This document shows positions 36,117-44,459 of a stretch of 64,000 bases of DNA, piece by piece. Position 1 is the first letter of the stretch. Each line of letters opens with the position of its first letter. The notes beneath the pieces are model-generated. The model worked only from the letters and a program-made list of their open reading frames with translations, did not search any database and was not told the origin of the DNA. The stretch is from Acinetobacter schindleri CIP 107287. Lineage in GTDB: Bacteria > Pseudomonadota > Gammaproteobacteria > Pseudomonadales > Moraxellaceae. The position numbers and the translations under genes were made by a program. The DNA lies in assembly GCF_000368625.1 (NCBI RefSeq), contig NZ_KB849575.1:183904-247903 (forward strand). Reading direction: 5' to 3'.

Positions 36117-36142
36117 GTTTACAATGTAAACGTGTGTATATT
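36117..36142 (+). promoter_or_regulatory. bfmR promoter with 15-bp palindrome
   Basis: GTTTACAATGTAAAC (36117-36131) is a perfect palindrome. It overlaps TTGTTT (36115-36120) as -35 and precedes TATATT (36137-36142) as -10 with a 16-bp spacer. BfmR is reported to bind its own promoter; this palindrome is a candidate site, by inference. Confidence 0.5.
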
Positions 36143-36210
36143 GCTTGCTATATCCACCGTATCTATCAGATTTCAAAAGGATACGTCCATCGAATAAAGG
36201 TGCACAATAT

Positions 36211-36927
36211 ATGAGCCAAGAAGAAAAGTTACCCAAAATTCTAATCGTTGAAGATGATGAGCGTCTTGCTCGTTTAACTCAAGAATATCTTATTCGTAAC
36301 GGACTTGAGGTAGGGGTAGAGCCCGACGGTAATCGTGCGATTCGTCGCATTATCGCCGAGCAGCCAGACATGGTAGTTTTAGATGTTATGTTGCCAGGTG
36401 CGGATGGATTGACCATCTGTCGTGAAGTTCGTCCACATTATCATCAACCGATTTTGATGCTGACTGCACGTACTGAAGATATGGATCAGGTATTGGGTCT
36501 GGAAATGGGTGCGGACGACTATGTCGCTAAACCGGTTCAGCCGCGTGTGCTATTGGCGCGTATTCGTGCCTTGTTGCGTCGTACTGATAAAGTACCTGAA
36601 GATGAAGTGGCTCAACGTATTGAATTTGACGATCTTGTGATCGACAATGGTGGCCGTTCTGTGACCTTGAATGGTGAATTGGTAGACTTTACCAGTGCAG
36701 AATATGATCTGTTGTGGTTGCTTGCATCAAATGCAGGCCGTATTCTTTCGCGTGAAGATATTTTCGAGCGTCTTCGTGGCATTGAATATGATGGCCAGGA
36801 CCGTTCAATTGATGTTCGTATTTCGCGCATCCGTCCGAAAATTGGGGACGATCCAGAAAACCCTAAACGTATTAAAACAGTTCGTAGTAAAGGTTATCTG
36901 TTCGTTAAGGAAACCAATGGCATGTAA
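36211..36927 (+). CDS. bfmR: Response regulator BfmR (OmpR family)
   Basis: DNA-binding regulator of biofilm, envelope and stress genes in Acinetobacter. The 238 residues begin M-S-Q-E-E-K-L-P-K-I-L-I-V-E-D-D and agree closely with A. baumannii BfmR as I remember it. The receiver has the phospho-acceptor Asp in V-V-L-D-V-M-L-P-G and the K of Y-V-A-K-P; the winged helix fills the C-terminal 100 residues (S-I-D-V-R-I-S-R-I-R-P-K-I). AAAGG lies 10 nt before the ATG at 36211; a frame opening at 36145 is not needed. It forms an operon with bfmS, 42 bp downstream. Confidence 0.96.
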   Translation: MSQEEKLPKILIVEDDERLARLTQEYLIRNGLEVGVEPDGNRAIRRIIAEQPDMVVLDVMLPGADGLTICREVRPHYHQPILMLTARTEDMDQVLGLEMGADDYVAKPVQPRVLLARIRALLRRTDKVPEDEVAQRIEFDDLVIDNGGRSVTLNGELVDFTSAEYDLLWLLASNAGRILSREDIFERLRGIEYDGQDRSIDVRISRIRPKIGDDPENPKRIKTVRSKGYLFVKETNGM

Positions 36928-36969
36928 ATACATGCCATTCCTAAGCTGAATAAGCGGGAAAGCTTATAA

Positions 36970-38637
36970 GTGTTCAAACACAATATATTTTTGCGTATTT
37001 ATGCAGGACTTGTCATTCTGGTACTCCTGGTGACCCTGTTCGGCTATCTGTTGGTGCAGATTATTAACTACCAGCGGGCGCAGGTATATCGTGAGTCCTT
37101 GACTGATGGTATGGCCTATATCATGAGTGAAGGGGTGGCACGCCAGCCGAATATGCAGCAGAAACTGGACTGGATTTCGGATGCTTCAGATTTGCTGGAG
37201 CTTCCGATCTATTATGTAGAAGCTGAAAAAGTTGATCTGACCCGTGCAGAGAAACGTCGTATTGAAGACCGTAAGGCGGTAGTGCGTTGGGATGCACAAA
37301 CCTCAGTGGCTTATGTGGTCATTGGATTGCGTGATGATCCAAAGCATTTTCTATATATAAAGGCAGACAATATTACCGAGCGCCAGATGAAGGCGCTGCC
37401 GGTATTTATTCTGGACTATCTGGTTTATTACCCAGGTCAGGAAAAAGAATATCTGGAAAAGATCCAGAAGTATTTTTCTTATCCAATCAGTATTCAGGAT
37501 GTGCAAAGCCTGCCGCTCGATTCAGAACAGATTGGCCGTCTACGTCTAGATCACAGCATTATTCTCTATCGTGATAGTGCCACGATTCGCGGTACCACTA
37601 TTTCAATTGTTTCTCCGATTCCGAGCTCAGTGTCTGAAGTACTGGTGATGGGGCCTGTGCCTTTGTTTAACTGGATGCCATTCCAGTTGGCAGCCGGGAT
37701 TACCTTGCTAAGTATGTTTGTGCTGAGTCTGGGGGTATATGGTTTGCTGGTGCCGATGCAACGTAAGCTGCGTGAAGTTAGCTATGCCCTGAACAAGATG
37801 AAGTCCGGTAACATGTCAGTGCGTCTGGCGATAGATGGTAAGGATGAAATGGCATTATTGGCATCCAGCTATAATGCCATGTCGGATCATATTCAGCGTC
37901 TGATCGAAGCTCAGCGTGAGTTGATGCGTGCAGTTTCACATGAACTGCGGACCCCTGTTGCGCGGATCCGTTTTGCTATGGAAATGCTGGCGGATGAAGA
38001 TGATTATGAATATCGTCTGCAACAGATGGAACAGATCGATAAAGACATCGAGGCTTTGAACAAGCTGATTGATGAGATCATGACCTATGCCAAACTGGAG
38101 CAGGGCACACCTTCCCTTGATTTCGAGAAGATTAATCTGCATGAAGTGCTGGATCAGGTTGTGGCTGAAACTGAAGCGCTAAAAACTGGCAAGAAAGTCG
38201 AGCTGCATCAGGTGCCGATGGATATCGAGGTTGAGGCCGAGCGTCGTTATTTGCATCGTGTGGTACAAAATCTGGTCGGGAATGCTGTGCGCTATTGTGA
38301 TGAAAGAATCATGATTAGCGGTGGTATTGATGCCAATCATCAGGCTTATATCTGCGTAGAAGATGATGGTGCGGGGATTCCGGAAGAAGATCGTGCTCGC
38401 GTCTTTGAAGCCTTCTCGCGCCTAGATGACAGTCGTACCCGTGCATCTGGTGGTTATGGCCTGGGTTTGTCGATTGTTAGCCGGATTGCCTTCTGGTTTG
38501 GTGGCAAGGTCGAAGTAGATCAAAGTCCTAAACTGGGTGGTGCACGCTTTACCATGAGCTGGCCAGCACAACGTTATAAGAAGAAATCCCGCTTTAAGGC
38601 TGTTGAAGAGCATAAAGAAGACCTGGATTCCTTATAA
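36970..38637 (+). CDS. bfmS: Sensor histidine kinase BfmS
   Basis: Inner-membrane kinase/phosphatase partner of BfmR. The 555 residues start with GTG. A first membrane helix lies at about 8-30, a periplasmic sensor at about 31-235, a second helix at about 237-262, then HAMP and the dimerisation helix with the phospho-His near 323 (A-V-S-H-E-L-R-T-P-V-A-R). The ATPase domain shows N-L-V-G-N-A-V-R-Y, D-D-G-A-G-I-P and G-G-Y-G-L-G-L-S-I-V. A bidirectional terminator follows. Confidence 0.95.
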   Translation: MFKHNIFLRIYAGLVILVLLVTLFGYLLVQIINYQRAQVYRESLTDGMAYIMSEGVARQPNMQQKLDWISDASDLLELPIYYVEAEKVDLTRAEKRRIEDRKAVVRWDAQTSVAYVVIGLRDDPKHFLYIKADNITERQMKALPVFILDYLVYYPGQEKEYLEKIQKYFSYPISIQDVQSLPLDSEQIGRLRLDHSIILYRDSATIRGTTISIVSPIPSSVSEVLVMGPVPLFNWMPFQLAAGITLLSMFVLSLGVYGLLVPMQRKLREVSYALNKMKSGNMSVRLAIDGKDEMALLASSYNAMSDHIQRLIEAQRELMRAVSHELRTPVARIRFAMEMLADEDDYEYRLQQMEQIDKDIEALNKLIDEIMTYAKLEQGTPSLDFEKINLHEVLDQVVAETEALKTGKKVELHQVPMDIEVEAERRYLHRVVQNLVGNAVRYCDERIMISGGIDANHQAYICVEDDGAGIPEEDRARVFEAFSRLDDSRTRASGGYGLGLSIVSRIAFWFGGKVEVDQSPKLGGARFTMSWPAQRYKKKSRFKAVEEHKEDLDSL

Positions 38638-38658
38638 AAAGGTGTCTGTAGATTATAA

Positions 38659-38685
38659 AAAACGATGCATCCGCATCGTTTTTTT
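38659..38685. terminator. Terminator after bfmS
   Basis: AAAACGATGC pairs with GCATCGTTTT around ATCC and runs into seven T residues on the plus strand; A-rich on the other side, so it may also stop the converging minus-strand gene. Confidence 0.88.
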
Positions 38686-38728
38686 ATTGAGGCTAATTTA
38701 TGAAAGCACTCAGGTTTTTTAATTCGCT

Positions 38729-39085
38729 TTATTCGTGGATTTCAGCATCGGGCTCAATGATCGGTTTACCTTCGCGTAAACTTTTGGCCGCTTCCGAATT
38801 CAGATTCACCAGAAGGTTATTGTACTTTCCATCGATGTTATAGCCTTGAATCAGTTTTTGGTCGCCATGCAGAGTTTCCACGCGATATTCATCAGCAATA
38901 TTTAAAATGCCTTCTAAATTTGTCGAGGCAGAAGCGAAATCCTTGCCAAATAGATCATAAATATCCTGCAAGTTGAAATTAGGAGCATTTTCCTCAGGAT
39001 GCTTCACAATATAGTTTTCAAGATGTCGAACAAATAGCTGGGCATAGAGAAAATAATCAGGTTTATGGGTGAACTTTAAACTCAT
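38729..39085 (-). CDS. Conserved-looking protein of unknown function
   Basis: Not recognised. The 118 residues are acidic and soluble, with helical N-terminal half (Y-F-L-Y-A-Q-L-F-V-R-H-L-E-N-Y-I-V) and a likely beta part (V-E-T-L-H-G-D-Q-K-L-I-Q-G-Y-N-I-D-G-K-Y). There is no signal peptide. AAGGA lies 9 nt before the ATG at 39085, supporting a real gene. It converges on bfmS across a shared terminator and diverges from nuoA. Confidence 0.7.
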   Translation of the reverse strand: MSLKFTHKPDYFLYAQLFVRHLENYIVKHPEENAPNFNLQDIYDLFGKDFASASTNLEGILNIADEYRVETLHGDQKLIQGYNIDGKYNNLLVNLNSEAAKSLREGKPIIEPDAEIHE

Positions 39086-39487
39086 ATATTCAATCCTTCT
39101 TGTTCATTTTTATGCTGTTTATAGGAATAACACAAAGAGATAAAGGGATGAAGTTGCAGATGCAAGTGGTTGCAAAAAGTACACAATTCACAGGCAGTAA
39201 TTATGTTTCAGTAGAATCAGCCATTAAAACAATTAAACTGATTTTGGAAAAAATAATGAATTTATTGTTTTTGATTTATTAAAGCGATTATTTCGCAACA
39301 TGGGCGATAGAACCTAGAAAAATCGGGTATTCGTCCAAAAAATCATCCAAAAGACTAAGGCTTATAAGCTAGCAAGTGAAATCCAAAATCAGGTACAATT
39401 GGCGGGATTAATTTTGTGTTTGGTGTATTTGAAGGCCAATACATACATTCTTTGTTAATACATAGGCCTGCCAGGAGTTATCCCCGC
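39086..39487. other. Intergenic region upstream of nuoA
   Basis: About 400 bp with no convincing gene; a 60-codon plus-strand frame at 39100-39282 lacks a ribosome site and has skewed composition. TACAAT at 39394-39399 is a possible -10 for the nuo operon, without a good -35. AATACATA occurs twice near 39440-39465. AGGAG at 39473-39477 is the nuoA ribosome site. Confidence 0.5.
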
Positions 39488-40033
39488 ATGAGTGCCATTA
39501 CTCCATACGAATGGGCAATTATTGCCTTCGTGATCGGCGTTACATTTTTATGCGTCTTTATGCTTACTGTCCCATTACTCCTCGGGGGTAAATCATGGGG
39601 CCGTGCCAAGCAGGAGCAGTTTGAGTCAGGCGTAGTCAGCGCAGGTGGAGCTCGTATCCGCTTGTCTGCAAAATTCTATTTAGTTGCAATCTTCTTCGTC
39701 GTATTCGATTTAGAAGCACTTTATCTATATGCATGGGCAGTTTCTGTTCGTGAAGTGGGTTGGATTGGTTTTGCAACTGCAGCTATCTTTATTTTAGTTT
39801 TACTTGTCGGTTTGATTTACGAATTATCCACCGGCGCACTTAACTGGGCACCTTCAGACAAACGTAAGGCGACAGGAGTTAAAACTAAGATTGGTTCGCC
39901 AAACATGGATATCGCAGAAATCACTCGCTTCAACTCAATTGAAGAATTGGTTATAGACCCGACTGGTCAAATTCCAGCTCAATCATCTGGTCGTGTGAAA
40001 GGTTCACCGGCTCCATTATCTGATAAGGAGTAA
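39488..40033 (+). CDS. nuoA: NADH-quinone oxidoreductase subunit A
   Basis: Membrane subunit of respiratory complex I at the junction of the arms. From the ATG at 39488 (AGGAG 10 nt upstream) it has 181 residues with three helices and the conserved loop K-Q-E-Q-F-E-S-G-V and F-D-L-E-A-L-Y-L-Y-A-W. A hydrophilic C-terminal tail of about 50 residues goes beyond the E. coli length. First gene of a 13-gene operon ending with nuoN. Confidence 0.95.
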   Translation: MSAITPYEWAIIAFVIGVTFLCVFMLTVPLLLGGKSWGRAKQEQFESGVVSAGGARIRLSAKFYLVAIFFVVFDLEALYLYAWAVSVREVGWIGFATAAIFILVLLVGLIYELSTGALNWAPSDKRKATGVKTKIGSPNMDIAEITRFNSIEELVIDPTGQIPAQSSGRVKGSPAPLSDKE

Positions 40034-40039
40034 CCCGGG

Positions 40040-40720
40040 ATGAAATACACTCTAACCCGTGCGAATCCGGATGCTGATCAATATCCACTTCAGGAACGTA
40101 TTGTTGTCGACGATCCGTTACTACAAGAAGAAGTGAATAAAAACGTATTCATGACTCGCTTAGAAGATGTGCTGCACACTGCAGTAAACTGGGGTCGTAA
40201 GAACTCAGTTTGGCCGTTCAACTTTGGTACATCTTGCTGCTACGTAGAGTATGCAACGACCTTAACCGGCGTGCATGACTTGTCACGTTTCGGTGCCGAA
40301 GTTATTCGTGCTTCACCGCGTCAGGCGGATTTGATGATTGTTGCAGGTACCTGCTTCGTGAAAATGGCTCCGGTGATTCAACGTCTGTATGAACAGATGC
40401 TTGAACCGAAATGGGTTATTTCAATGGGTGCATGTGCCAACTCAGGTGGTATGTACGACATTTATTCAGTTGTACAAGGCGTGGATAAAATTATTCCGGT
40501 GGATGTGTACATTCCAGGTTGCCCGCCACGTCCTGAAGCATTGATTCAAGCACTCATGCTATTGCAAGACCAGATTCAACTTGAGCGTCGTCCGCTTTCT
40601 GCGGTGATTGGTGATGATCTTCAGCCAGTGTATAAGCCAAAGATGATGCCAGAACGTGACCGTAAGAAAGATCAGCGTATTGCTGTGAAAAATCTGCGCT
40701 CAATGGATGAAATTAAATAA
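40040..40720 (+). CDS. nuoB: NADH-quinone oxidoreductase subunit B
   Basis: Carries the terminal iron-sulphur cluster N2 that reduces quinone. The four ligands are in [17 protein letters not shown] and [10 protein letters not shown]. The 226 residues are of normal length. It begins 6 nt after nuoA. The 88-bp gap to nuoCD, large for this operon, contains a stem-loop. Confidence 0.97.
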   Translation: MKYTLTRANPDADQYPLQERIVVDDPLLQEEVNKNVFMTRLEDVLHTAVNWGRKNSVWPFNFGTSCCYVEYATTLTGVHDLSRFGAEVIRASPRQADLMIVAGTCFVKMAPVIQRLYEQMLEPKWVISMGACANSGGMYDIYSVVQGVDKIIPVDVYIPGCPPRPEALIQALMLLQDQIQLERRPLSAVIGDDLQPVYKPKMMPERDRKKDQRIAVKNLRSMDEIK

Positions 40721-40726
40721 TTTAAG

Positions 40727-40767
40727 CGACAAATTTCTTTATGCACCCGACTTGGGTGTAGTTGTCG
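40727..40767 (+). repeat. Stem-loop between nuoB and nuoCD
   Basis: CGACAA (40727-40732) pairs with TTGTCG (40762-40767) and encloses a second hairpin CACCC-GACTT-GGGTG (40744-40758). No T-tract. It could modulate translation or mRNA ends within the operon. Confidence 0.45.
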
Positions 40768-40808
40768 TTTAGGTTGACTGAATTTGTATTAAATAGGAAG
40801 CCAAGCCA

Positions 40809-42596
40809 ATGGCTGAAACTGACATTGCTATGCCAGAATCAACATCTGTTGATTCCCGCCCTGCATTTGCAATTGTAGAAGAGCTCAAAACCAAGTTTGG
40901 TGAGAACTTCTATGTGCAAACAACTTTCGAGGATTTCCCGACGGTTTGGGTTGAGCGCGCACGTGTACAAGACGTTTTAATGTTCTTGCGTACAGTGTCA
41001 CGTCCATACGTGATGTTGTTCGACCTGTCAGCGGTAGATGAGCGTCTGCGTACGCACCGCGACGGTTTACCTGCGTCTGACTTCACCGTGTTCTATCACC
41101 TGTTGTCGCTAGAGCGTAATACGGACATCCGTATTAAAGTTGCATTGAGTGAGAGCGATCTCAATATCCCGACTGCAACCAACATCTGGCCAAATGCCAA
41201 CTGGTACGAACGTGAAGCCTACGATATGTTTGGCATCAACTTCGAAGGGCATCCAATGCTCCGTCGTATCCTGTTGCCAACTTACTGGGAAGGTCATCCA
41301 CTTCGTAAAGAATATTCTGCACGTGCGACTGAATATACCCCGTACCGTCAGAACCAGGCGAAGCAGGACTACGAACAGGAACATCTTCGTTTCGTTCCTG
41401 AAGACTGGGGCATGAAACGCGGCACAGCCGATGAAGACTTCATGTTCCTGAACCTGGGTCCTAACCACCCGTCTGCGCATGGTGCATTCCGTGTGATTTT
41501 GCAGATGGACGGTGAAGAAATTAAAGACTGCGTACCAGATATTGGCTATCACCACCGTGGTGTGGAAAAGATGGCTGAACGTCAAACCTGGCATTCATTC
41601 ATTCCGTATACAGACCGTGTCGACTACCTTGGTGGTTGTGCGCAGAACATGCCATACGTGATGGGTGTAGAGCAAATGGCGGGCATTACTGTGCCTGAGC
41701 GTGCGCAATGTATCCGTGTCATGATGTCGGAACTGTTCCGTATCAATAACCACTTGCTGTATATCGGTACTGCGATTCAGGATGCCGGTGGTATGACGCC
41801 AGTATTCTATATGTTCGCCGACCGTCAAAAGATCTATGACGCGATTGAAGCGATCACTGGTTACCGTATGCATCCAGCATGGTTCCGTATCGGCGGGACT
41901 GCGCATGACCTTCCAAACAACTGGCAGCACCTGATCCGTGAAATCCTGGATTGGATGCCAAAACGTTTGAAGGAATACCACACTGCAGCACTAAAAAACT
42001 CAGTATTTGAAGGCCGTACCCGTAACGTTGCGCAATACGATGCAAAATCTGCATTGGCTTGGGGCGTAACAGGTACTGGTTTGCGTGCAACAGGTATCGA
42101 CTTTGACGTACGTAAATACCGTCCATACAGTGGTTATGAAAACTACGATTTCGAAGTGCCGGTGGAGTACGAAGGCGATGCCTATGCACGTGTGATCGTT
42201 CACTATCGTGAAATTGAACAATCGCTGAAAATCATCAAGCAATGTCTGGACAATATGCCGTCTGGTGCATACAAAGCGGATCACCCACTGGCTGTTCCAC
42301 CACCAAAAGACAAGACTTTACAAGATATTGAAACCTTGATTACGCACTTCCTGAGCGTGTCATGGGGTCCTGTAATGCCTGCAGGTGAAGCATCTGTAAT
42401 GGCGGAAGTGGTAAAAGGTGCATCGAACTACTACTTGACTTCAGACAAGTCAACCATGAGTTACCGTACCCGTATCCGTACACCGACCTTCACCCACTTG
42501 CAGCAAATGCCTTCCGTGATTAACGGCAGTCTGATGTCTGACTTAATCATTTATTTAGCGACAATTGACGTCGTAATGGCTGACGTGGATCGCTAA
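40809..42596 (+). CDS. nuoC: NADH-quinone oxidoreductase fused subunits C and D
   Basis: Hydrophilic arm subunit beside the quinone site. Residues 1-200 are NuoC ([18 protein letters not shown]) and the rest NuoD ([15 protein letters not shown] and Y-H-H-R-G-V-E-K). The fusion, 595 residues, is as in E. coli and Pseudomonas, often written nuoCD. An ethylammonium-rich loop is absent; nothing looks damaged. Confidence 0.97.
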   Translation: MAETDIAMPESTSVDSRPAFAIVEELKTKFGENFYVQTTFEDFPTVWVERARVQDVLMFLRTVSRPYVMLFDLSAVDERLRTHRDGLPASDFTVFYHLLSLERNTDIRIKVALSESDLNIPTATNIWPNANWYEREAYDMFGINFEGHPMLRRILLPTYWEGHPLRKEYSARATEYTPYRQNQAKQDYEQEHLRFVPEDWGMKRGTADEDFMFLNLGPNHPSAHGAFRVILQMDGEEIKDCVPDIGYHHRGVEKMAERQTWHSFIPYTDRVDYLGGCAQNMPYVMGVEQMAGITVPERAQCIRVMMSELFRINNHLLYIGTAIQDAGGMTPVFYMFADRQKIYDAIEAITGYRMHPAWFRIGGTAHDLPNNWQHLIREILDWMPKRLKEYHTAALKNSVFEGRTRNVAQYDAKSALAWGVTGTGLRATGIDFDVRKYRPYSGYENYDFEVPVEYEGDAYARVIVHYREIEQSLKIIKQCLDNMPSGAYKADHPLAVPPPKDKTLQDIETLITHFLSVSWGPVMPAGEASVMAEVVKGASNYYLTSDKSTMSYRTRIRTPTFTHLQQMPSVINGSLMSDLIIYLATIDVVMADVDR

Positions 42597-42610
42597 GGGG
42601 TAAACGCTTT

Positions 42611-43120
42611 ATGATGATTTTGACTGATAAAAAGCCACGTGTGAATGTTGAAGGGATTTTGACAGCTGACGAAATCCACGAGATTGAACATCACATTGGT
42701 CACTATCCGTACCCACGTGCAGCGTGCCTAGATGCGCTGAAGTGTGTACAGCGTCGCAATGGCTGGGTAGACGATGCACAGATGAATGCCATCGCGCAGA
42801 TGCTGAGCATGAGCCTTGCCGACCTTGAAGGTGTTGCGACTTTCTATAACCGTATTTACCGTCAGCCGGTAGGCCGTCACGTGATTTTGTTATGTGATTC
42901 GATCGCGTGCTTCTTGATGGGTGCGGAAACTTTAGCAGAAGCTTTCCAGCGTGAATTGGGGATTTCGTTTGGTCAAACAACCGCTGATGGTCGTTTTACT
43001 TTGCTACCAATCTGCTGCTTAGGTAACTGTGACAAAGGTCCAACCCTGATGATTGATGAAGATACTCATGGTCTGGTTGAAGTGACCTCAATTAAACAGT
43101 TATTGGAGAAGTATGTATGA
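42611..43120 (+). CDS. nuoE: NADH-quinone oxidoreductase subunit E
   Basis: Holds the [2Fe-2S] cluster N1a; ligands are in C-D-S-I-A-C and [10 protein letters not shown]. The protein has 169 residues, starting at the first of two adjacent ATG codons, with AAGGGG upstream. Its last 4 nt overlap nuoF (ATGA). Confidence 0.96.
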   Translation: MMILTDKKPRVNVEGILTADEIHEIEHHIGHYPYPRAACLDALKCVQRRNGWVDDAQMNAIAQMLSMSLADLEGVATFYNRIYRQPVGRHVILLCDSIACFLMGAETLAEAFQRELGISFGQTTADGRFTLLPICCLGNCDKGPTLMIDEDTHGLVEVTSIKQLLEKYV

Positions 43121-44448
43121 ATACTGAACCAAAACCAATTTATGGCGACGGTAATCCAGAAACGCATCCATTGACCTGGCGTTTGAGCAAACAAGCCAAT
43201 GTTCGTAGTGTGGATGACTACGAAGCTTTAGAAGGTTATGCAGGCTTTAAGAAAGCGCTCACCATGCCGCCTAAAGATGTGCTTGAAATCATTAAAGCAG
43301 CGACTGTTAAGGGTCGCGGTGGTGCAGGCTTCCCGGCAGGTATCAAGTGGTCTTTGATGGCGCCAAATGACAATTCAGGTCCTCGTTACCTGATTTGTAA
43401 TGCCGATGAGATGGAACCAGGTACTTTCAAAGACCGTCTGTTGATGGAAGATCTTCCACACCAGCTGATTGAAGGTATGTTGATTGCAGGTTATACGCTT
43501 GAAGCAACCCATGGTTATATCTTCATCCGTGGTGAATACATCGAAGCTGCTCAGTACTTAAATGAAGCACTTGAGCAAGTTCGTGCCAAAGGTTACCTGG
43601 GTGACAACATCCTGGATTCAGGCTGGAGCTTCGAATTACACGTGCATACCGGTGCAGGCCGTTATATCTGTGGTGAAGAAACCGCATTGATTAACTCGCT
43701 TGAAGGTCGCCGTGCCAATCCGCGTACTAAACCACCATTCCCGCAGGTTGCAGGTGCTTGGGGTCGCCCTACGATTGTCAACAACGTAGAGACCTACAAC
43801 AACTTACCGGCAATCATGCTGCGTGGTCCTGAATGGTATATCAACTTGTCTGCGGGTAAGTCGAAAGATCCAGGTACCAAAATTTATGGTGCTTCAGGTA
43901 AGGTGAAATTCCCGGGTTTATGGGAGCTTCCATTTGGTACGACAGCACGTGAAGTGATTGAAGACCATGCGGGTGGTATGCGCGACGGTTTGAAACTGAA
44001 AGCATGGTTACCGGGCGGTGCATCAACTGACTTCCTGGCTGCCGAGCATATTGATCTTCCTATGGATGCGGAAAGCATCATGAAGGCAGGTTCGCGTTTA
44101 GGAACTTGCTTATTGATGGTGGTAGATGAAACCCAATGTATGGTTTCAGCGACACGTAACCTAGAAGAATTCTTTGCACGCGAATCATGTGGTTTCTGTA
44201 CGCCTTGCCGTGATGGCTTACCTTGGGCGGTGAAAGCGCTTAAAGCACTAGAAGATGGTACAGGTAAGAAAGAAGATATCGATCACTTACAAGAGCTTAC
44301 CCGTAAGCTTTGGATTGGTAAAACTTTCTGTGCTCACGCACCAGGTGCGATGGAACCGTTAATGGGCGCACTCAAACATTTCCGTGGCGAGTTTGAAGCA
44401 AAAGTGGTGAATGCCGCAGCTCAAACCAGCAACGTAGAACAAGCTTAA
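43117..44448 (+). CDS. nuoF: NADH-quinone oxidoreductase subunit F
   Basis: NADH-binding flavoprotein that begins electron transfer in complex I. Motifs: [13 protein letters not shown] (FMN/NADH loop), [13 protein letters not shown] and the N3 [4Fe-4S] ligands in [12 protein letters not shown] with a later cysteine in F-C-A-H-A-P-G. Length 443 residues. Confidence 0.97.
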   Translation: MNTEPKPIYGDGNPETHPLTWRLSKQANVRSVDDYEALEGYAGFKKALTMPPKDVLEIIKAATVKGRGGAGFPAGIKWSLMAPNDNSGPRYLICNADEMEPGTFKDRLLMEDLPHQLIEGMLIAGYTLEATHGYIFIRGEYIEAAQYLNEALEQVRAKGYLGDNILDSGWSFELHVHTGAGRYICGEETALINSLEGRRANPRTKPPFPQVAGAWGRPTIVNNVETYNNLPAIMLRGPEWYINLSAGKSKDPGTKIYGASGKVKFPGLWELPFGTTAREVIEDHAGGMRDGLKLKAWLPGGASTDFLAAEHIDLPMDAESIMKAGSRLGTCLLMVVDETQCMVSATRNLEEFFARESCGFCTPCRDGLPWAVKALKALEDGTGKKEDIDHLQELTRKLWIGKTFCAHAPGAMEPLMGALKHFRGEFEAKVVNAAAQTSNVEQA

Positions 44449-44459
44449 GGAATTCGACT

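Noticed and set aside
39100-39282. 60-codon frame upstream of nuoA
   Set aside because: No ribosome site, no recognisable protein pattern; probably chance.
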